From assembly GCF_900169565.1 (NCBI RefSeq), contig NZ_LT828648.1:1-64000 (forward strand): a stretch of 64,000 bases of DNA, given 5' to 3'. The notes under the pieces were generated by a model, which was not told the origin of the DNA, searched no databases, and was given only the letters and a program-made list of their open reading frames with translations. The translations under genes were made by a program, and so were the position numbers. The DNA is from Nitrospira japonica (GTDB lineage Bacteria; Nitrospirota; Nitrospiria; Nitrospirales; Nitrospiraceae). Below are positions 37,103-45,003 of the stretch, piece after piece; position 1 is the first letter of the stretch, and every line of letters begins with the position of its first letter.

Positions 37103-37729
37103 GTGGATACAGATGAGCCATCCCTCAAACCCAACTGGTCTCTTCCTTCCGACCTCCTCTCATTCTTAGCCAACGCCCAGACCATCTTATCTAAGGCTTC
37201 CATTCCCCATTGTCTGATCGGCGGAGCCGCGCTCGGAGCTTGGGGACGGCCTCGAGCGACCAACGATCTTGATCTCTTGGTCCTAGTCGACGACGAATCT
37301 CGGACACGACTCATCACACAGCTTTCATTGTCTGATATCAGGGTGAATCAGCGATGGCTAGACGCCAATCCGATGGCCAAAGCGCGGGTCACTCGCTTTG
37401 CCGCACCGAGCTGTCCGGACTATCCTCTCGACATCATTTATGCAGCAGACCGGCATGAACACGAGACCCTGGCACGCGCCCAGAGAGTCTTGCTCCAGGG
37501 TCTTTCACTCACCGTGGTTTCTCCTGAGGATTTGATCCTCCTCAAATTGAAAGCCAGCCGGCCAACGGATTTTGACGACGTCCTTGCCATCGTCAAGAAC
37601 CCGCGTCTCCAACTCGACCTGGCTTACCTATGGGATTGGGTAGATCGGCTGGGTTTACAGGGCGAGCTTCAGTACGTATTTCAGGCGGCAACCGGTGAGG
37701 AACACGGCAGCGGCCAGCAGCCTCCCTGA
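37103..37729 (+). CDS. Nucleotidyltransferase-fold protein (AbiEii/MNT-like)
   Basis: The 208-aa protein starts at GTG 37103. It contains CLIGGAALGAWGRPRATNDL followed by DLLV, the GG...RxTxDLD signature of the polymerase-beta nucleotidyltransferase superfamily with two metal-binding Asp. VVSPEDLILLKLKASRPTDF is a typical C-terminal element of AbiEii/DUF6036-like proteins. Members include toxins that add nucleotides to tRNA or proteins. It is paired with a 68-aa gene and followed by an IS30 element. The target is unknown. Confidence 0.78.
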   Translation: MDTDEPSLKPNWSLPSDLLSFLANAQTILSKASIPHCLIGGAALGAWGRPRATNDLDLLVLVDDESRTRLITQLSLSDIRVNQRWLDANPMAKARVTRFAAPSCPDYPLDIIYAADRHEHETLARAQRVLLQGLSLTVVSPEDLILLKLKASRPTDFDDVLAIVKNPRLQLDLAYLWDWVDRLGLQGELQYVFQAATGEEHGSGQQPP

Positions 37730-37830
37730 ATGCTCCTCACCCAATCCGGTGAGCTTTGGCAGTTGGGATTTCCAACATATGAATTCGGAACTGTGATTTG
37801 GGATGAAGCTCTCGCCTGGTTTCCCTAAAT

Positions 37831-38853
37831 TCACAAACGAAGTGCAACACCTGTTGGATAAGGTGTTGCAATGGGACGACACTATGCACAGCTCTCCTTG
37901 GAAGACCGGTGTACGATTGCCCGGGCTCGCGACGCCGGGCAAACAATCCGCCAAATCGCAGCAGCTCTGGATCGCGCGCCATCGACCATTCTGCGGGAGC
38001 TGAGGCGCAATCGCGGCCAGCAGGTCGGCTATGCGCCCGCCTACGCCCAGCAGCAGACCCGCAGCCGCCGGTGGCGCGGGAGTCGTCTGCTCCGTCATCC
38101 GGCGCTGCAGGTCCACGTCCTGCGCTGGTTAGGATGGGGCTGGTCGCCCGCTCAAGTCGCCGGACGGCTCAAGCGCGATGGCGGGGTGCTGCGCATCAGC
38201 TACGAGTCGATCTACCGGTTCATCGCCAGCCAGATCCGCCGGACGAAAGACTATCGCTGGCGGCACTATTTGCCGCGAGGTAAAAGCAAGCGTGGGTGGC
38301 GGGGGCGCAAAGGCGGCAGTGCCGTGGACCACATCCGCCGCCGCGTGGCGATTGGCGAGCGACCGGCGGCGGTCCAGCAGCGGCAGGAACCCGGCCATTG
38401 GGAGGCCGATCTGATGCTGTTTGCGAAATATGGCCAAGCGGTCCTGGTGACGCATGAACGTCGCTCGCGCGTGTTGGTGGCGAGCCGACAACCGAGCAAG
38501 GCGGCCTCGCCCGTCGCACGCCGCCTCACCGCCCTGTTTCAGACACTGCCGCCGGCCTTGCGCCGCACGATCACCTTTGATAATGGCACCGAATTCGCGT
38601 ATCACTATCAGCTGCACCCGCTCGGCATGCAGACGTTTTTCTGTGACCCGCATGCGCCGTGGCAGAAAGGAGGCATCGAAAACGGGATCGGCCGGATGCG
38701 ACGCGCCCTCCCGCGGAAAACGGACTTGGCCACGCTCTCCACCCGCCGCTTGCTGGCGCTGGTGCGGGCCTACAATCACACCCCGCGCAAGTGTCTAGAC
38801 TATGAGACGCCCGCAGAGGTGTCTACTCGTGATCTGTTGCACTTCAAATGTGA
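37831..38853 (+). mobile_element. IS30-family insertion sequence
   Basis: Inverted ends TCACAAACGAAGTGCAACA (37831-37849) and, on the opposite strand, TCACATTTGAAGTGCAACA (38835-38853) match at 16 of 19 positions. They enclose one transposase gene of IS30 type. The total length, about 1.02 kb, fits the family. The right end lies in the hairpin part of interspersed repeat copy B. No clear target-site duplication longer than 2-3 bp could be seen. Confidence 0.88.
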
Positions 38854-38881
38854 CTCCACCTTCCCGCTGTCGCGGGAATGA
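37871..38881 (+). CDS. IS30-family transposase
   Basis: The 336-aa protein has an N-terminal helix-turn-helix (YAQLSLEDRCTIARARDAGQ, APSTILRELRRN), the IS30 SYESIYRFI motif, and a DDE integrase core: GHWEADLMLF, TFDNGTEFA, and PWQKGGIENGIGRMRRALPR. It catalyses cut-and-paste or intermediate-circle transposition of the element. The frame runs through the right inverted repeat (38835-38853) and stops at 38881 in flanking DNA. The last nine residues therefore come from the target site. Confidence 0.93.
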   Translation: MGRHYAQLSLEDRCTIARARDAGQTIRQIAAALDRAPSTILRELRRNRGQQVGYAPAYAQQQTRSRRWRGSRLLRHPALQVHVLRWLGWGWSPAQVAGRLKRDGGVLRISYESIYRFIASQIRRTKDYRWRHYLPRGKSKRGWRGRKGGSAVDHIRRRVAIGERPAAVQQRQEPGHWEADLMLFAKYGQAVLVTHERRSRVLVASRQPSKAASPVARRLTALFQTLPPALRRTITFDNGTEFAYHYQLHPLGMQTFFCDPHAPWQKGGIENGIGRMRRALPRKTDLATLSTRRLLALVRAYNHTPRKCLDYETPAEVSTRDLLHFKCDSTFPLSRE

Positions 38882-38973
38882 CAAACTTCAGCGTTTCTGG
38901 ATGACCCACTACTGCCCTTTCCATCCCTGGTTTCGGATTTGTGATTTGGAGCTTCGGATTTCCTGGGAACCAG
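38855..38973. repeat. Interspersed repeat, copy B
   Basis: A second copy of the repeat at 36668-36795. The hairpin part (CTTCCCGCTGTCGCGGGAATG) begins right after the IS30 end, and the 63-bp block at 38911-38973 ends in the same CTGGGAACCAG. It directly precedes the tandem array that starts at 38975. Confidence 0.75.
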
Positions 38974-38974
38974 C

Positions 38975-39320
38975 AGCGGGTGGCGTGGTGGCCGGCTTGA
39001 TCGCGCGCAACGGAAGGGACCCACTCTCACTTCTCTAGGGAGGACTGAGAGGCGGGCGTTGCGACATGTGCCGAAGCTCGGGCACCCTGCTCGCTTCTAC
39101 TCCCCCCCTAAAGATAGCGACACGTGACCAGGAGCGGGTGGCATGGTGACCGGCTTGATCCCCTTACACCTCCCTAAGGAGGACTGAGAAGCGGATGCTG
39201 CGACATGTGCCGAAGCTCGGGCACCCTGTCCGCTTCTACTCCCCCCTAAAGATAGCGACACGTGACCATGAGCGGGTGGCGTGGCGACCGGCTTGATCGC
39301 GCGGAACGGAAGGGACCCAC
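38975..39320. repeat. Tandem repeat array, about 2.3 copies of a 138-158 bp unit
   Basis: Unit 1 runs 38975-39132, unit 2 runs 39133-39270, and a partial unit 3 runs 39271-39320. Each starts AGCGGGTGGC. Units 1 and 2 share GACATGTGCCGAAGCTCGGG and CTAAAGATAGCGACACGTGA. Unit 2 lacks about 20 bp present in units 1 and 3 (CGCAACGGAAGGGACCCACT and close variants). No gene is encoded. The region lies downstream of the M23 peptidase gene on its 3' side. Confidence 0.8.
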
Positions 39321-39406
39321 TGGGGGATGGGTGGAGTGAGCACGTCAAGCTGGTTGACACGACAGGACCCGCGAATCCCAACCTCACGTGTCGCGACCCG
39401 ACTATT

Positions 39407-40441
39407 TTATTGCTTGGCTGAGATCGCCCCTGCTGAAACGGGTGAGGCCGCAGAAGAGGCCGAAGCAGGAGGCATACCGGACGCGGCGGCGCTGCTGAAC
39501 GGCAGATCGAGGAGCGCGTAGGGGTTCACGCGGGCGCCGTTCAGCTTGACGCCCCAATGGAGATGCGGACCGGTGGCGCGGCCGGTGGCCCCGACCTTGC
39601 CGATGACCTGGCCGGCTTTGACCAAATCACCTTCCTTCACCAGCACTTCAGACAGATGGAAGTACATGCTGTAGAAGCCCAACCCGTGATCGACGAAGAT
39701 CCCCTTGCCGGAAAAAAAATGATCGACCGTGAGGCGCACGACCCCGTCGTTGGTCGTGGCGACTTCCGTGCCCAACGGCGCACCGATGTCTTCTCCATTG
39801 TGGGGATTGCGCGGCTGGCCGTTCATGACCCGGACGCTCCCGAAAATGCCGGTGCGCTTGCCGCTGACCGGCTCGACAAACGAGCTTCGCCAGAGCCGCG
39901 AGGCGGAATTCTCAACCAGCGCCTGCTTCACCTGCTCCTGCTCCGCCTTCCAGCGCGTGACCGCCTTGTCGTCCAGGTCGACCTTGTCCTTGGGCAGCGT
40001 GAGATGCTCGATGTTGAACTTTTCCTTCGTGACCAGCACGTTGTAACTCAGGTGCTTGACCTCTTCTCCTTTGGTCACGACGACCGCCAACTCGTGCGTG
40101 CCCGGTTCGTCCTGCATGTCGATGCCGATGAGGCCGACGTAGCCCGGCACCTCGCCCCGCCGGTACTCCCGGAAGAAAGGAACCGTGCGGTTGAGGATCG
40201 TCCCCTTGACCTCGGTGACTTCCTCCTGGTGTGGCACCTTGACCACCACGACTTGCCCCTGTTTGCCGCTGTATTGGCCGTCGCTGCCTCTGGGCGGAGG
40301 AGGCGCAGTGGAGAACAATTCAACGGGAAAGACGCTCGTCAGCAGCACAACGCCGGTGATGATCGTCCGGTCGAAGGACGACATCCGCCTGAAGGTCCTC
40401 GTCGAAGTGCGCTCGGTCTGTACGGCAGCCTGTTCCATCAT
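39407..40441 (-). CDS. M23/LytM-family metallopeptidase with N-terminal membrane anchor
   Basis: The 344-aa protein starts at ATG 40441, overlapping the pafA stop by 4 nt (ATGA). An N-terminal hydrophobic segment (TIITGVVLLTSVFPVELF) acts as signal or anchor. A beta-rich domain with VVTKGEEVKHLSYNVLV follows, then a C-terminal M23 domain with HNGEDIGAPLG and GPHLHWGV. All zinc ligands of active LytM endopeptidases are present. It probably cleaves peptidoglycan crosslinks in the periplasm. The C-terminus is Ala/Ser-rich. Its coupling to pafA, a cytoplasmic enzyme gene, is unexpected. Confidence 0.88.
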   Translation of the reverse strand: MMEQAAVQTERTSTRTFRRMSSFDRTIITGVVLLTSVFPVELFSTAPPPPRGSDGQYSGKQGQVVVVKVPHQEEVTEVKGTILNRTVPFFREYRRGEVPGYVGLIGIDMQDEPGTHELAVVVTKGEEVKHLSYNVLVTKEKFNIEHLTLPKDKVDLDDKAVTRWKAEQEQVKQALVENSASRLWRSSFVEPVSGKRTGIFGSVRVMNGQPRNPHNGEDIGAPLGTEVATTNDGVVRLTVDHFFSGKGIFVDHGLGFYSMYFHLSEVLVKEGDLVKAGQVIGKVGATGRATGPHLHWGVKLNGARVNPYALLDLPFSSAAASGMPPASASSAASPVSAGAISAKQ

Positions 40442-41832
40442 CGATAGAAGCGCAGTCCCGATACCTGGGCGACCAATTCGTCCACGCGGCGGTTCACCGC
40501 GCTGAAGGGGTCCATGCACAGGATCGTTTCTTCCCAATAACCGTTCAGCTTCAAGTAGGTCCAATCGACCGTGTACGAGCGGTTCTTCGCCCGCGCGAAC
40601 CGGATGAAGTCGCCACGCACTTTGGCCCTGGTGGTCTGCGGCGGCGTGGACATGGCGCGCTGCACGGCGTCTTCTTCCACCACCCGCTCCACCAGGCCGC
40701 GAGATTCCATGAGATAGTACAACCCCCTGGTGCGTTTCACGTCGTGAAATTGGAGATCCAACAGGAAGACGCGCGGATCGTCCCACCCGCAGCCCTTCTT
40801 GTCGATGTACGACTGGATGAGATGCCGCTTGGTGACCCAGTCGACCTCGCGCACGAGCTGCAGCGGGTCTTCTTCGAGCTTGTCGAGGATCGTGGCCCAT
40901 CGTTTCCAGACGTCGTCCAGGATCGGATCGTGGTCCTGCTGAGCCAGATATTCCTGGGCCCGCTCCAGATAGACGCGCTGGATCTCCACGGCGGTCAACT
41001 GCCGGCCGTCATCCAGCTTCACCTTGCGTTTCACGGTGGGATCGCGGGAGATCTCCCGGATGGCCTTCACCGGATCCTCCAGCTCCATCCCGTGCACCGT
41101 GTACCCCTCTTCGATCATCGAGAGCACCAGCGTGGCGGTGCCGACCTTGAGGTAGGTCACCAACTCGGACATGTTGGAGTCGCCCACGATGATGTGCAGC
41201 CGGCGGTACCGTTCGGCGTCGGCATGGGGTTCGTCCCGCGTGTTGATGATGCTCCGCGATGACGTAGTCGAGGAGGAGGTCTTTTCGTGAATATGCTGCG
41301 CACGCTGCGAGATGAAGTACTGCGGCTTGCCGGACACCTTCAGCACCTTGCCGGCGCCGCTGTAGATCTGCCTGGTCACGAAAAAGGGAATGAGCTGTTC
41401 CGTGACCTTCCAGAAGTCGACGTCGCGCCGCATGAGGAAATTCTCGTGGCACCCGTAGGTGTTGCCCAGCGAGTCGGTGTTGTTCTTGAAGATGTAGATC
41501 TCGCCCGAGAGTCCCTCTTCGCGCAGCCGTTCCTCGGCCGCCGGCAGACAGGCCTCCAGCAGACGCTCCCCGGCCTTGTCGTGGACGACCAGATCGAGGA
41601 TGTTGTCGCATTCCGGGGTCGAATATTCCGGGTGGCAGCCGGTGTCCTGATAGAACCGCGCGCCGTTGACGAGGAAGGCGTTGGAGGGCCAACTGTTGGG
41701 AATCAGCCCTTCGAAGATATAGCCGAGCACCTTCTCCATGGGCAGGTAGATCCGGCCGTTGGGCGAGAAGATGAGCCCATATTCGTTCTCCAGGCCGAAG
41801 ATCCGCTGCTTCATGGGACCGGGGGACATCAT
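40438..41832 (-). CDS. pafA: Pup/UBact-protein ligase PafA
   Basis: The 464-aa protein starts at ATG 41832 after GGGAGGAA; ATG 41829 and ATG 41814 (MKQRIF) are alternatives. It contains GLENEYG (about residues 13-19) with the catalytic-site acidic residues of the glutamine-synthetase-like ligases. Further elements are TGCHPEYSTPECDN, YIFKNNTDSLGNTYGCHENF and IVGDSNMSELVTYLKVG. It lacks the long Dop-specific insertion, so it is the ligase that joins the modifier's C-terminal Glu to substrate lysines. Its promoter at 41910-41938 separates it partly from prcA. Confidence 0.92.
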   Translation of the reverse strand: MMSPGPMKQRIFGLENEYGLIFSPNGRIYLPMEKVLGYIFEGLIPNSWPSNAFLVNGARFYQDTGCHPEYSTPECDNILDLVVHDKAGERLLEACLPAAEERLREEGLSGEIYIFKNNTDSLGNTYGCHENFLMRRDVDFWKVTEQLIPFFVTRQIYSGAGKVLKVSGKPQYFISQRAQHIHEKTSSSTTSSRSIINTRDEPHADAERYRRLHIIVGDSNMSELVTYLKVGTATLVLSMIEEGYTVHGMELEDPVKAIREISRDPTVKRKVKLDDGRQLTAVEIQRVYLERAQEYLAQQDHDPILDDVWKRWATILDKLEEDPLQLVREVDWVTKRHLIQSYIDKKGCGWDDPRVFLLDLQFHDVKRTRGLYYLMESRGLVERVVEEDAVQRAMSTPPQTTRAKVRGDFIRFARAKNRSYTVDWTYLKLNGYWEETILCMDPFSAVNRRVDELVAQVSGLRFYR

Positions 41833-41909
41833 TGGATTCAGTTCCTCCCAGTACGTACCTATTGACCCGTCAGCCGCCGGCGCGGGTCGATACGACGCCC
41901 TAACCAGAC

Positions 41910-41938
41910 AGAATACACACCCTATCCGGGATCTTCAA
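41910..41938 (-). promoter_or_regulatory. Promoter of pafA and the M23 gene
   Basis: On the minus strand TTGAAG (41938-41933) and TATTCT (41915-41910) are 17 bp apart, about 80 bp before ATG 41832. The 151-bp gap between prcA and pafA holds no other gene; in particular it is too short and has no frame for a Pup-like protein. Confidence 0.55.
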
Positions 41939-41983
41939 CAGAACCGGGAGATCGCTCGGACTCGCACGCGAGGGAGGCGACCG

Positions 41984-42667
41984 TCAGGACAGCAGCTGTT
42001 TGGTTTCGGTTGGGGTGAAGCGGCGGAATTTTCTGCTGTCCCTCGTGCGATCCAACACCGCGACCTCCAGGCTCTCCGGGGACAACTTCTGGCTTCCGGT
42101 CGGATCGAGGGACGAGACGCAGAGCGAGAGCGCGGCCTTGAGATCCGGCGGCTCCGCGGGCAGCTTGTCTTTGAGCAGAGCCTGCACCGCCTCGGACTTG
42201 CCGCCGATGACCGCGTAGAGACGCTCGTCGATGATGCTGCCGTCGAACGAGATGCGGTACATCTCGTTGGCATGCCCGTTGTTGCCGACCTGCACGACCA
42301 GGATCTCGACTTCGAGCGGCTTGAGCTCCTGGCCGAAGATGGTGCCCAGGCTCTGGGAGTAGCCGTTGGCCAGCGAGCGGGCGGTCACGTCTTCACGGCT
42401 GTACATGAATCCCTTGAGATCGGCGTGCCGGATGCCGGCCTTGCGGAGGTTCTCGAACTCGCTGTACTTGCCCGCGCCGGCGAAGGCGATGTTGTCGTAG
42501 ACCTCGGAAATCTTGTGGAGGGAGGCGCTGGGATTGTCCGCGGCCAACAGGATGCCGTTCACGTATTCCATCGCGATGATGGAACGGCCGCGGGCGATGC
42601 CCTTGCGGGCATACTCCGCCTTGTCCTGCATCATCTGTTCGGGCGAAACGTAATAGGGCATCGCCAT
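41984..42667 (-). CDS. prcA: Proteasome subunit alpha PrcA
   Basis: The 227-aa protein has the alpha-type N-terminus (YYVSPEQMMQDKAEYARKGI, then ARGRSIIAMEYVNGILLAAD). That helix gates the 20S pore, and there is no N-terminal catalytic Thr. Later elements are YDNIAFAGAGKYSEFENLRK and IDERLYAVIGG. It forms the outer rings of the 20S core with PrcB and docks the ARC ATPase. It starts 2 bp after prcB ends. Confidence 0.94.
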   Translation of the reverse strand: MAMPYYVSPEQMMQDKAEYARKGIARGRSIIAMEYVNGILLAADNPSASLHKISEVYDNIAFAGAGKYSEFENLRKAGIRHADLKGFMYSREDVTARSLANGYSQSLGTIFGQELKPLEVEILVVQVGNNGHANEMYRISFDGSIIDERLYAVIGGKSEAVQALLKDKLPAEPPDLKAALSLCVSSLDPTGSQKLSPESLEVAVLDRTRDSRKFRRFTPTETKQLLS

Positions 42668-42669
42668 GG

Positions 42670-43494
42670 TCAGTGTTCCTTCGCCCGGCGGGCGGCGATC
42701 ATCTCGTCGTAGATGCCGCGGATCTGCTGCTCGGGCACGTCGGTAATCCCGGTGGCGTTCACGATCTTCGCAGTGGGATAGATGCCGCGGACCAGATCGG
42801 GACCTCCGGTGCCGACGTCGTCGTCGGCGGCATTGTACAGGGCCATGAGCGCGAGCTTGAGTGCGTCCTGCTCGGACATCCCCTTGCGGAAATGTTCCCG
42901 CATGGCGTTGCGCGCGTCCTTCCCGCCGGACCCAATGGAGTGGTAGTCCGATTCCTCGTATCGCCCGCCCGCCAGGTCGTACTTGAAGATCCGGCCCTCC
43001 CCGCGTTTCAGGTCGTAGCCGACGTAGAGCGGCATCACGACCAAACCTTGAAAGACCATGGGCAGGTTGGCCTTCACCATCTGGCCGAGCTTGTTGGCCT
43101 TGCCTTCGCAGGACAGCTGCACGCCTTCCAGCTTTTCGTAATGTTCCAGCTCGGTCTGAAAGAGCTTGGCCATCTCGATGCAGGGCCCCGCGGCACCTGC
43201 GATCGCCATAGCCGAGTAGTCGTCGATCTTGAAGACCTTCTCGATGCGCCGCTCGGCGATTTGGAAGCCCTCGGTCGCGCGACGGTCTCCGGCGATCACG
43301 ACCCCGCCCTGATACCTGAGGCCCAGCACGGTGGTGGCCTGCGGCACGGTCACGGACCCGGCCTGCCTGGCAACATCCGCTCCGGCAGGCGCCAGCGCCG
43401 CGGCCCGGACGCCCGGGGTGAGATCGGGGTGTTGCGCCGTGAGGAAATCGAAAAAACTGGAGTCGTCGTGATTGGGGAGAAAAGGCAGTTTCAT
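42670..43494 (-). CDS. prcB: Proteasome subunit beta PrcB
   Basis: The 274-aa precursor starts at ATG 43494, sharing one base with the dop TGA. A propeptide of about 53 residues precedes the catalytic threonine in TTVLGLRYQGGVVIAGDRRA, which matches actinobacterial PrcB around the mature Thr1 and contains the Asp17/Lys33-type region. Autocatalytic cleavage would release Thr54. It forms the proteolytic inner rings of the 20S core. The longer frame to 44358 shadows dop. Confidence 0.94.
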   Translation of the reverse strand: MKLPFLPNHDDSSFFDFLTAQHPDLTPGVRAAALAPAGADVARQAGSVTVPQATTVLGLRYQGGVVIAGDRRATEGFQIAERRIEKVFKIDDYSAMAIAGAAGPCIEMAKLFQTELEHYEKLEGVQLSCEGKANKLGQMVKANLPMVFQGLVVMPLYVGYDLKRGEGRIFKYDLAGGRYEESDYHSIGSGGKDARNAMREHFRKGMSEQDALKLALMALYNAADDDVGTGGPDLVRGIYPTAKIVNATGITDVPEQQIRGIYDEMIAARRAKEH

Positions 43495-44993
43495 CAGGCT
43501 TTCAACTTCTCCAACAAGGCCTCGGCGCTGTCGGATTGCTCCAGCAAATCGGCGGTGAGCGCCTCGGTGCCTCGGAGCGGATCCATCAGCGGCACTTTCT
43601 TGATCGTCGTGTTGCCCAGGTCGAACAGCACGGAGGTCCAGCTCGCGCCGTAGATCGACTTGGCATATTTCCCCACGCAGCGCCCGCGGAAAAAGGCCCT
43701 GGTCCCCGACGGCGGCATGAACTCCGCCCGCGAGATTTCCACGTCCTGCACGATGCGCTCGACCATGTGGCTGCGCTCGAGGGTGTAGTACAGACCCTTG
43801 TCGGGGCGGACGTCGTGGTATTGGAGATCCATCAAACGGATGCGGGGATCGTTCCACCCGCAGCCCTTGCGCTCCATGTAGGATTCCATCAGGTGGCGCT
43901 TGGCCACCCAATCCAGCTCGCGGACCAGCGAACGCGGATCGCGCTCCAGCTTGTCGAGGACTTCTTCCCAACGGACGAGCACGTCCTTCGTCACCTGCGG
44001 CAGATCGTGGCAGGCATAAAAGTCCATCGCCGCCTTGAGATAGCCGCGTTGCATCGCCAAGGCCGTCGTTGCCTGCCCGCCGGCCAGCCGCAGCGGCTCC
44101 TTGATCGTGAGATCCCGCGACACCTGCTTGATGGCCCGGACCGGGTCTTCCAGCTCGAACTTCGGCAGGTCCGCGCCCGCTTCCACCAAATCGAGCACGA
44201 TCGCCAGCGTGCCGACTTTCAGATAGGTCGAAAGCTCGGCCATGTTGGCATCGCCCACGATGACGTGAAGCCGGCGATACTTGGCATATTCGCAATGGGG
44301 TTCGTCGCGGGAGTTCACGATGGGACGCTTCACCATCGTGTTCAAGTCGACCAGGCATTCGAAGAAGTCGGCCCGCTGAGAGATCTGGTAGTCCGCCGGG
44401 CTGGTCTGATTCTCCGCTCCCACTTTCCCCGCGCCGGCGAAGATCGGACGGGTCACGAAGAACGGCGCCAGGACCTGGACGAGCCGTTCAAACGGCACGG
44501 ACCGGGACACGAGATAATTCTCGTGGTAGCCGTAGCTGTTGCCCTTGCCGTCGGAATTGTTCTTGTACAGGACGATCTGTTCGCGGCCCCGCGCCTTGGT
44601 CATGGCGTCGAGGCACTGGGCGAGAATCCGCTCGGCCACCCGTTCGAAGGCCACGACCTCGCGGGCGTTCGTGCATTCCGGCGTGGAGTATTCGGGATGG
44701 GCCCCGTCGACGTAAAGACGCCCGCCGTTGGCCAGGACCTTGTTCAGCTGCCGGTTGTAGTCGGGATTGGGCCGCTCCCGCTCGCCGTCGACCTCGAAAC
44801 CACGGGCGTCGAGGAGCGGATTTTCGTTCTCGTAGTCCCATACCGCATGCGGTACCGAGAGACCGGGATAATGGCCGATGACGGCGAGGGAGTTGGTAAT
44901 GGGATCCGACAGGGCGGCGTCGCGCGATGCGATGCCGAATTCCGTCTCCGTACCCAGCACCCGAGGTGTCGAAGGAGCGTTAGCGTCCGCCAT
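43494..44993 (-). CDS. dop: Depupylase/deamidase Dop
   Basis: The 499-aa protein contains GTETEFGI (residues 14-21), the Dop active-site start. It has the Dop-specific loop between about residues 40 and 90 (VWDYENENPLLDARGFEVDG), which PafA lacks. It shares AHPEYSTPECTN and VLYKNNSDGKGNSYGYHENY with PafA. In the Pup pathway Dop deamidates the modifier's C-terminal Gln and removes it from conjugates. It lies 10 bp after the ARC gene and overlaps prcB by one base. Confidence 0.93.
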   Translation of the reverse strand: MADANAPSTPRVLGTETEFGIASRDAALSDPITNSLAVIGHYPGLSVPHAVWDYENENPLLDARGFEVDGERERPNPDYNRQLNKVLANGGRLYVDGAHPEYSTPECTNAREVVAFERVAERILAQCLDAMTKARGREQIVLYKNNSDGKGNSYGYHENYLVSRSVPFERLVQVLAPFFVTRPIFAGAGKVGAENQTSPADYQISQRADFFECLVDLNTMVKRPIVNSRDEPHCEYAKYRRLHVIVGDANMAELSTYLKVGTLAIVLDLVEAGADLPKFELEDPVRAIKQVSRDLTIKEPLRLAGGQATTALAMQRGYLKAAMDFYACHDLPQVTKDVLVRWEEVLDKLERDPRSLVRELDWVAKRHLMESYMERKGCGWNDPRIRLMDLQYHDVRPDKGLYYTLERSHMVERIVQDVEISRAEFMPPSGTRAFFRGRCVGKYAKSIYGASWTSVLFDLGNTTIKKVPLMDPLRGTEALTADLLEQSDSAEALLEKLKA

Positions 44994-45003
44994 GGATCAT
45001 GTT

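Noticed and set aside
38975-39320. Repeated units that might be a CRISPR array
   Set aside because: Units are about 140-158 bp and directly adjacent, with no short repeats alternating with unique spacers and no cas genes nearby.
41833-41983. Gap between prcA and pafA as a place for a Pup/UBact gene
   Set aside because: Stops in all relevant frames, only 151 bp, and no Gly-Gln or Gly-Glu ending; it contains the pafA promoter instead.
43495-44358. Long N-terminal extension of PrcB
   Set aside because: The sequence is Arg-rich shadow coding opposite to the real dop frame; the PrcB start at 43494 fits the family.
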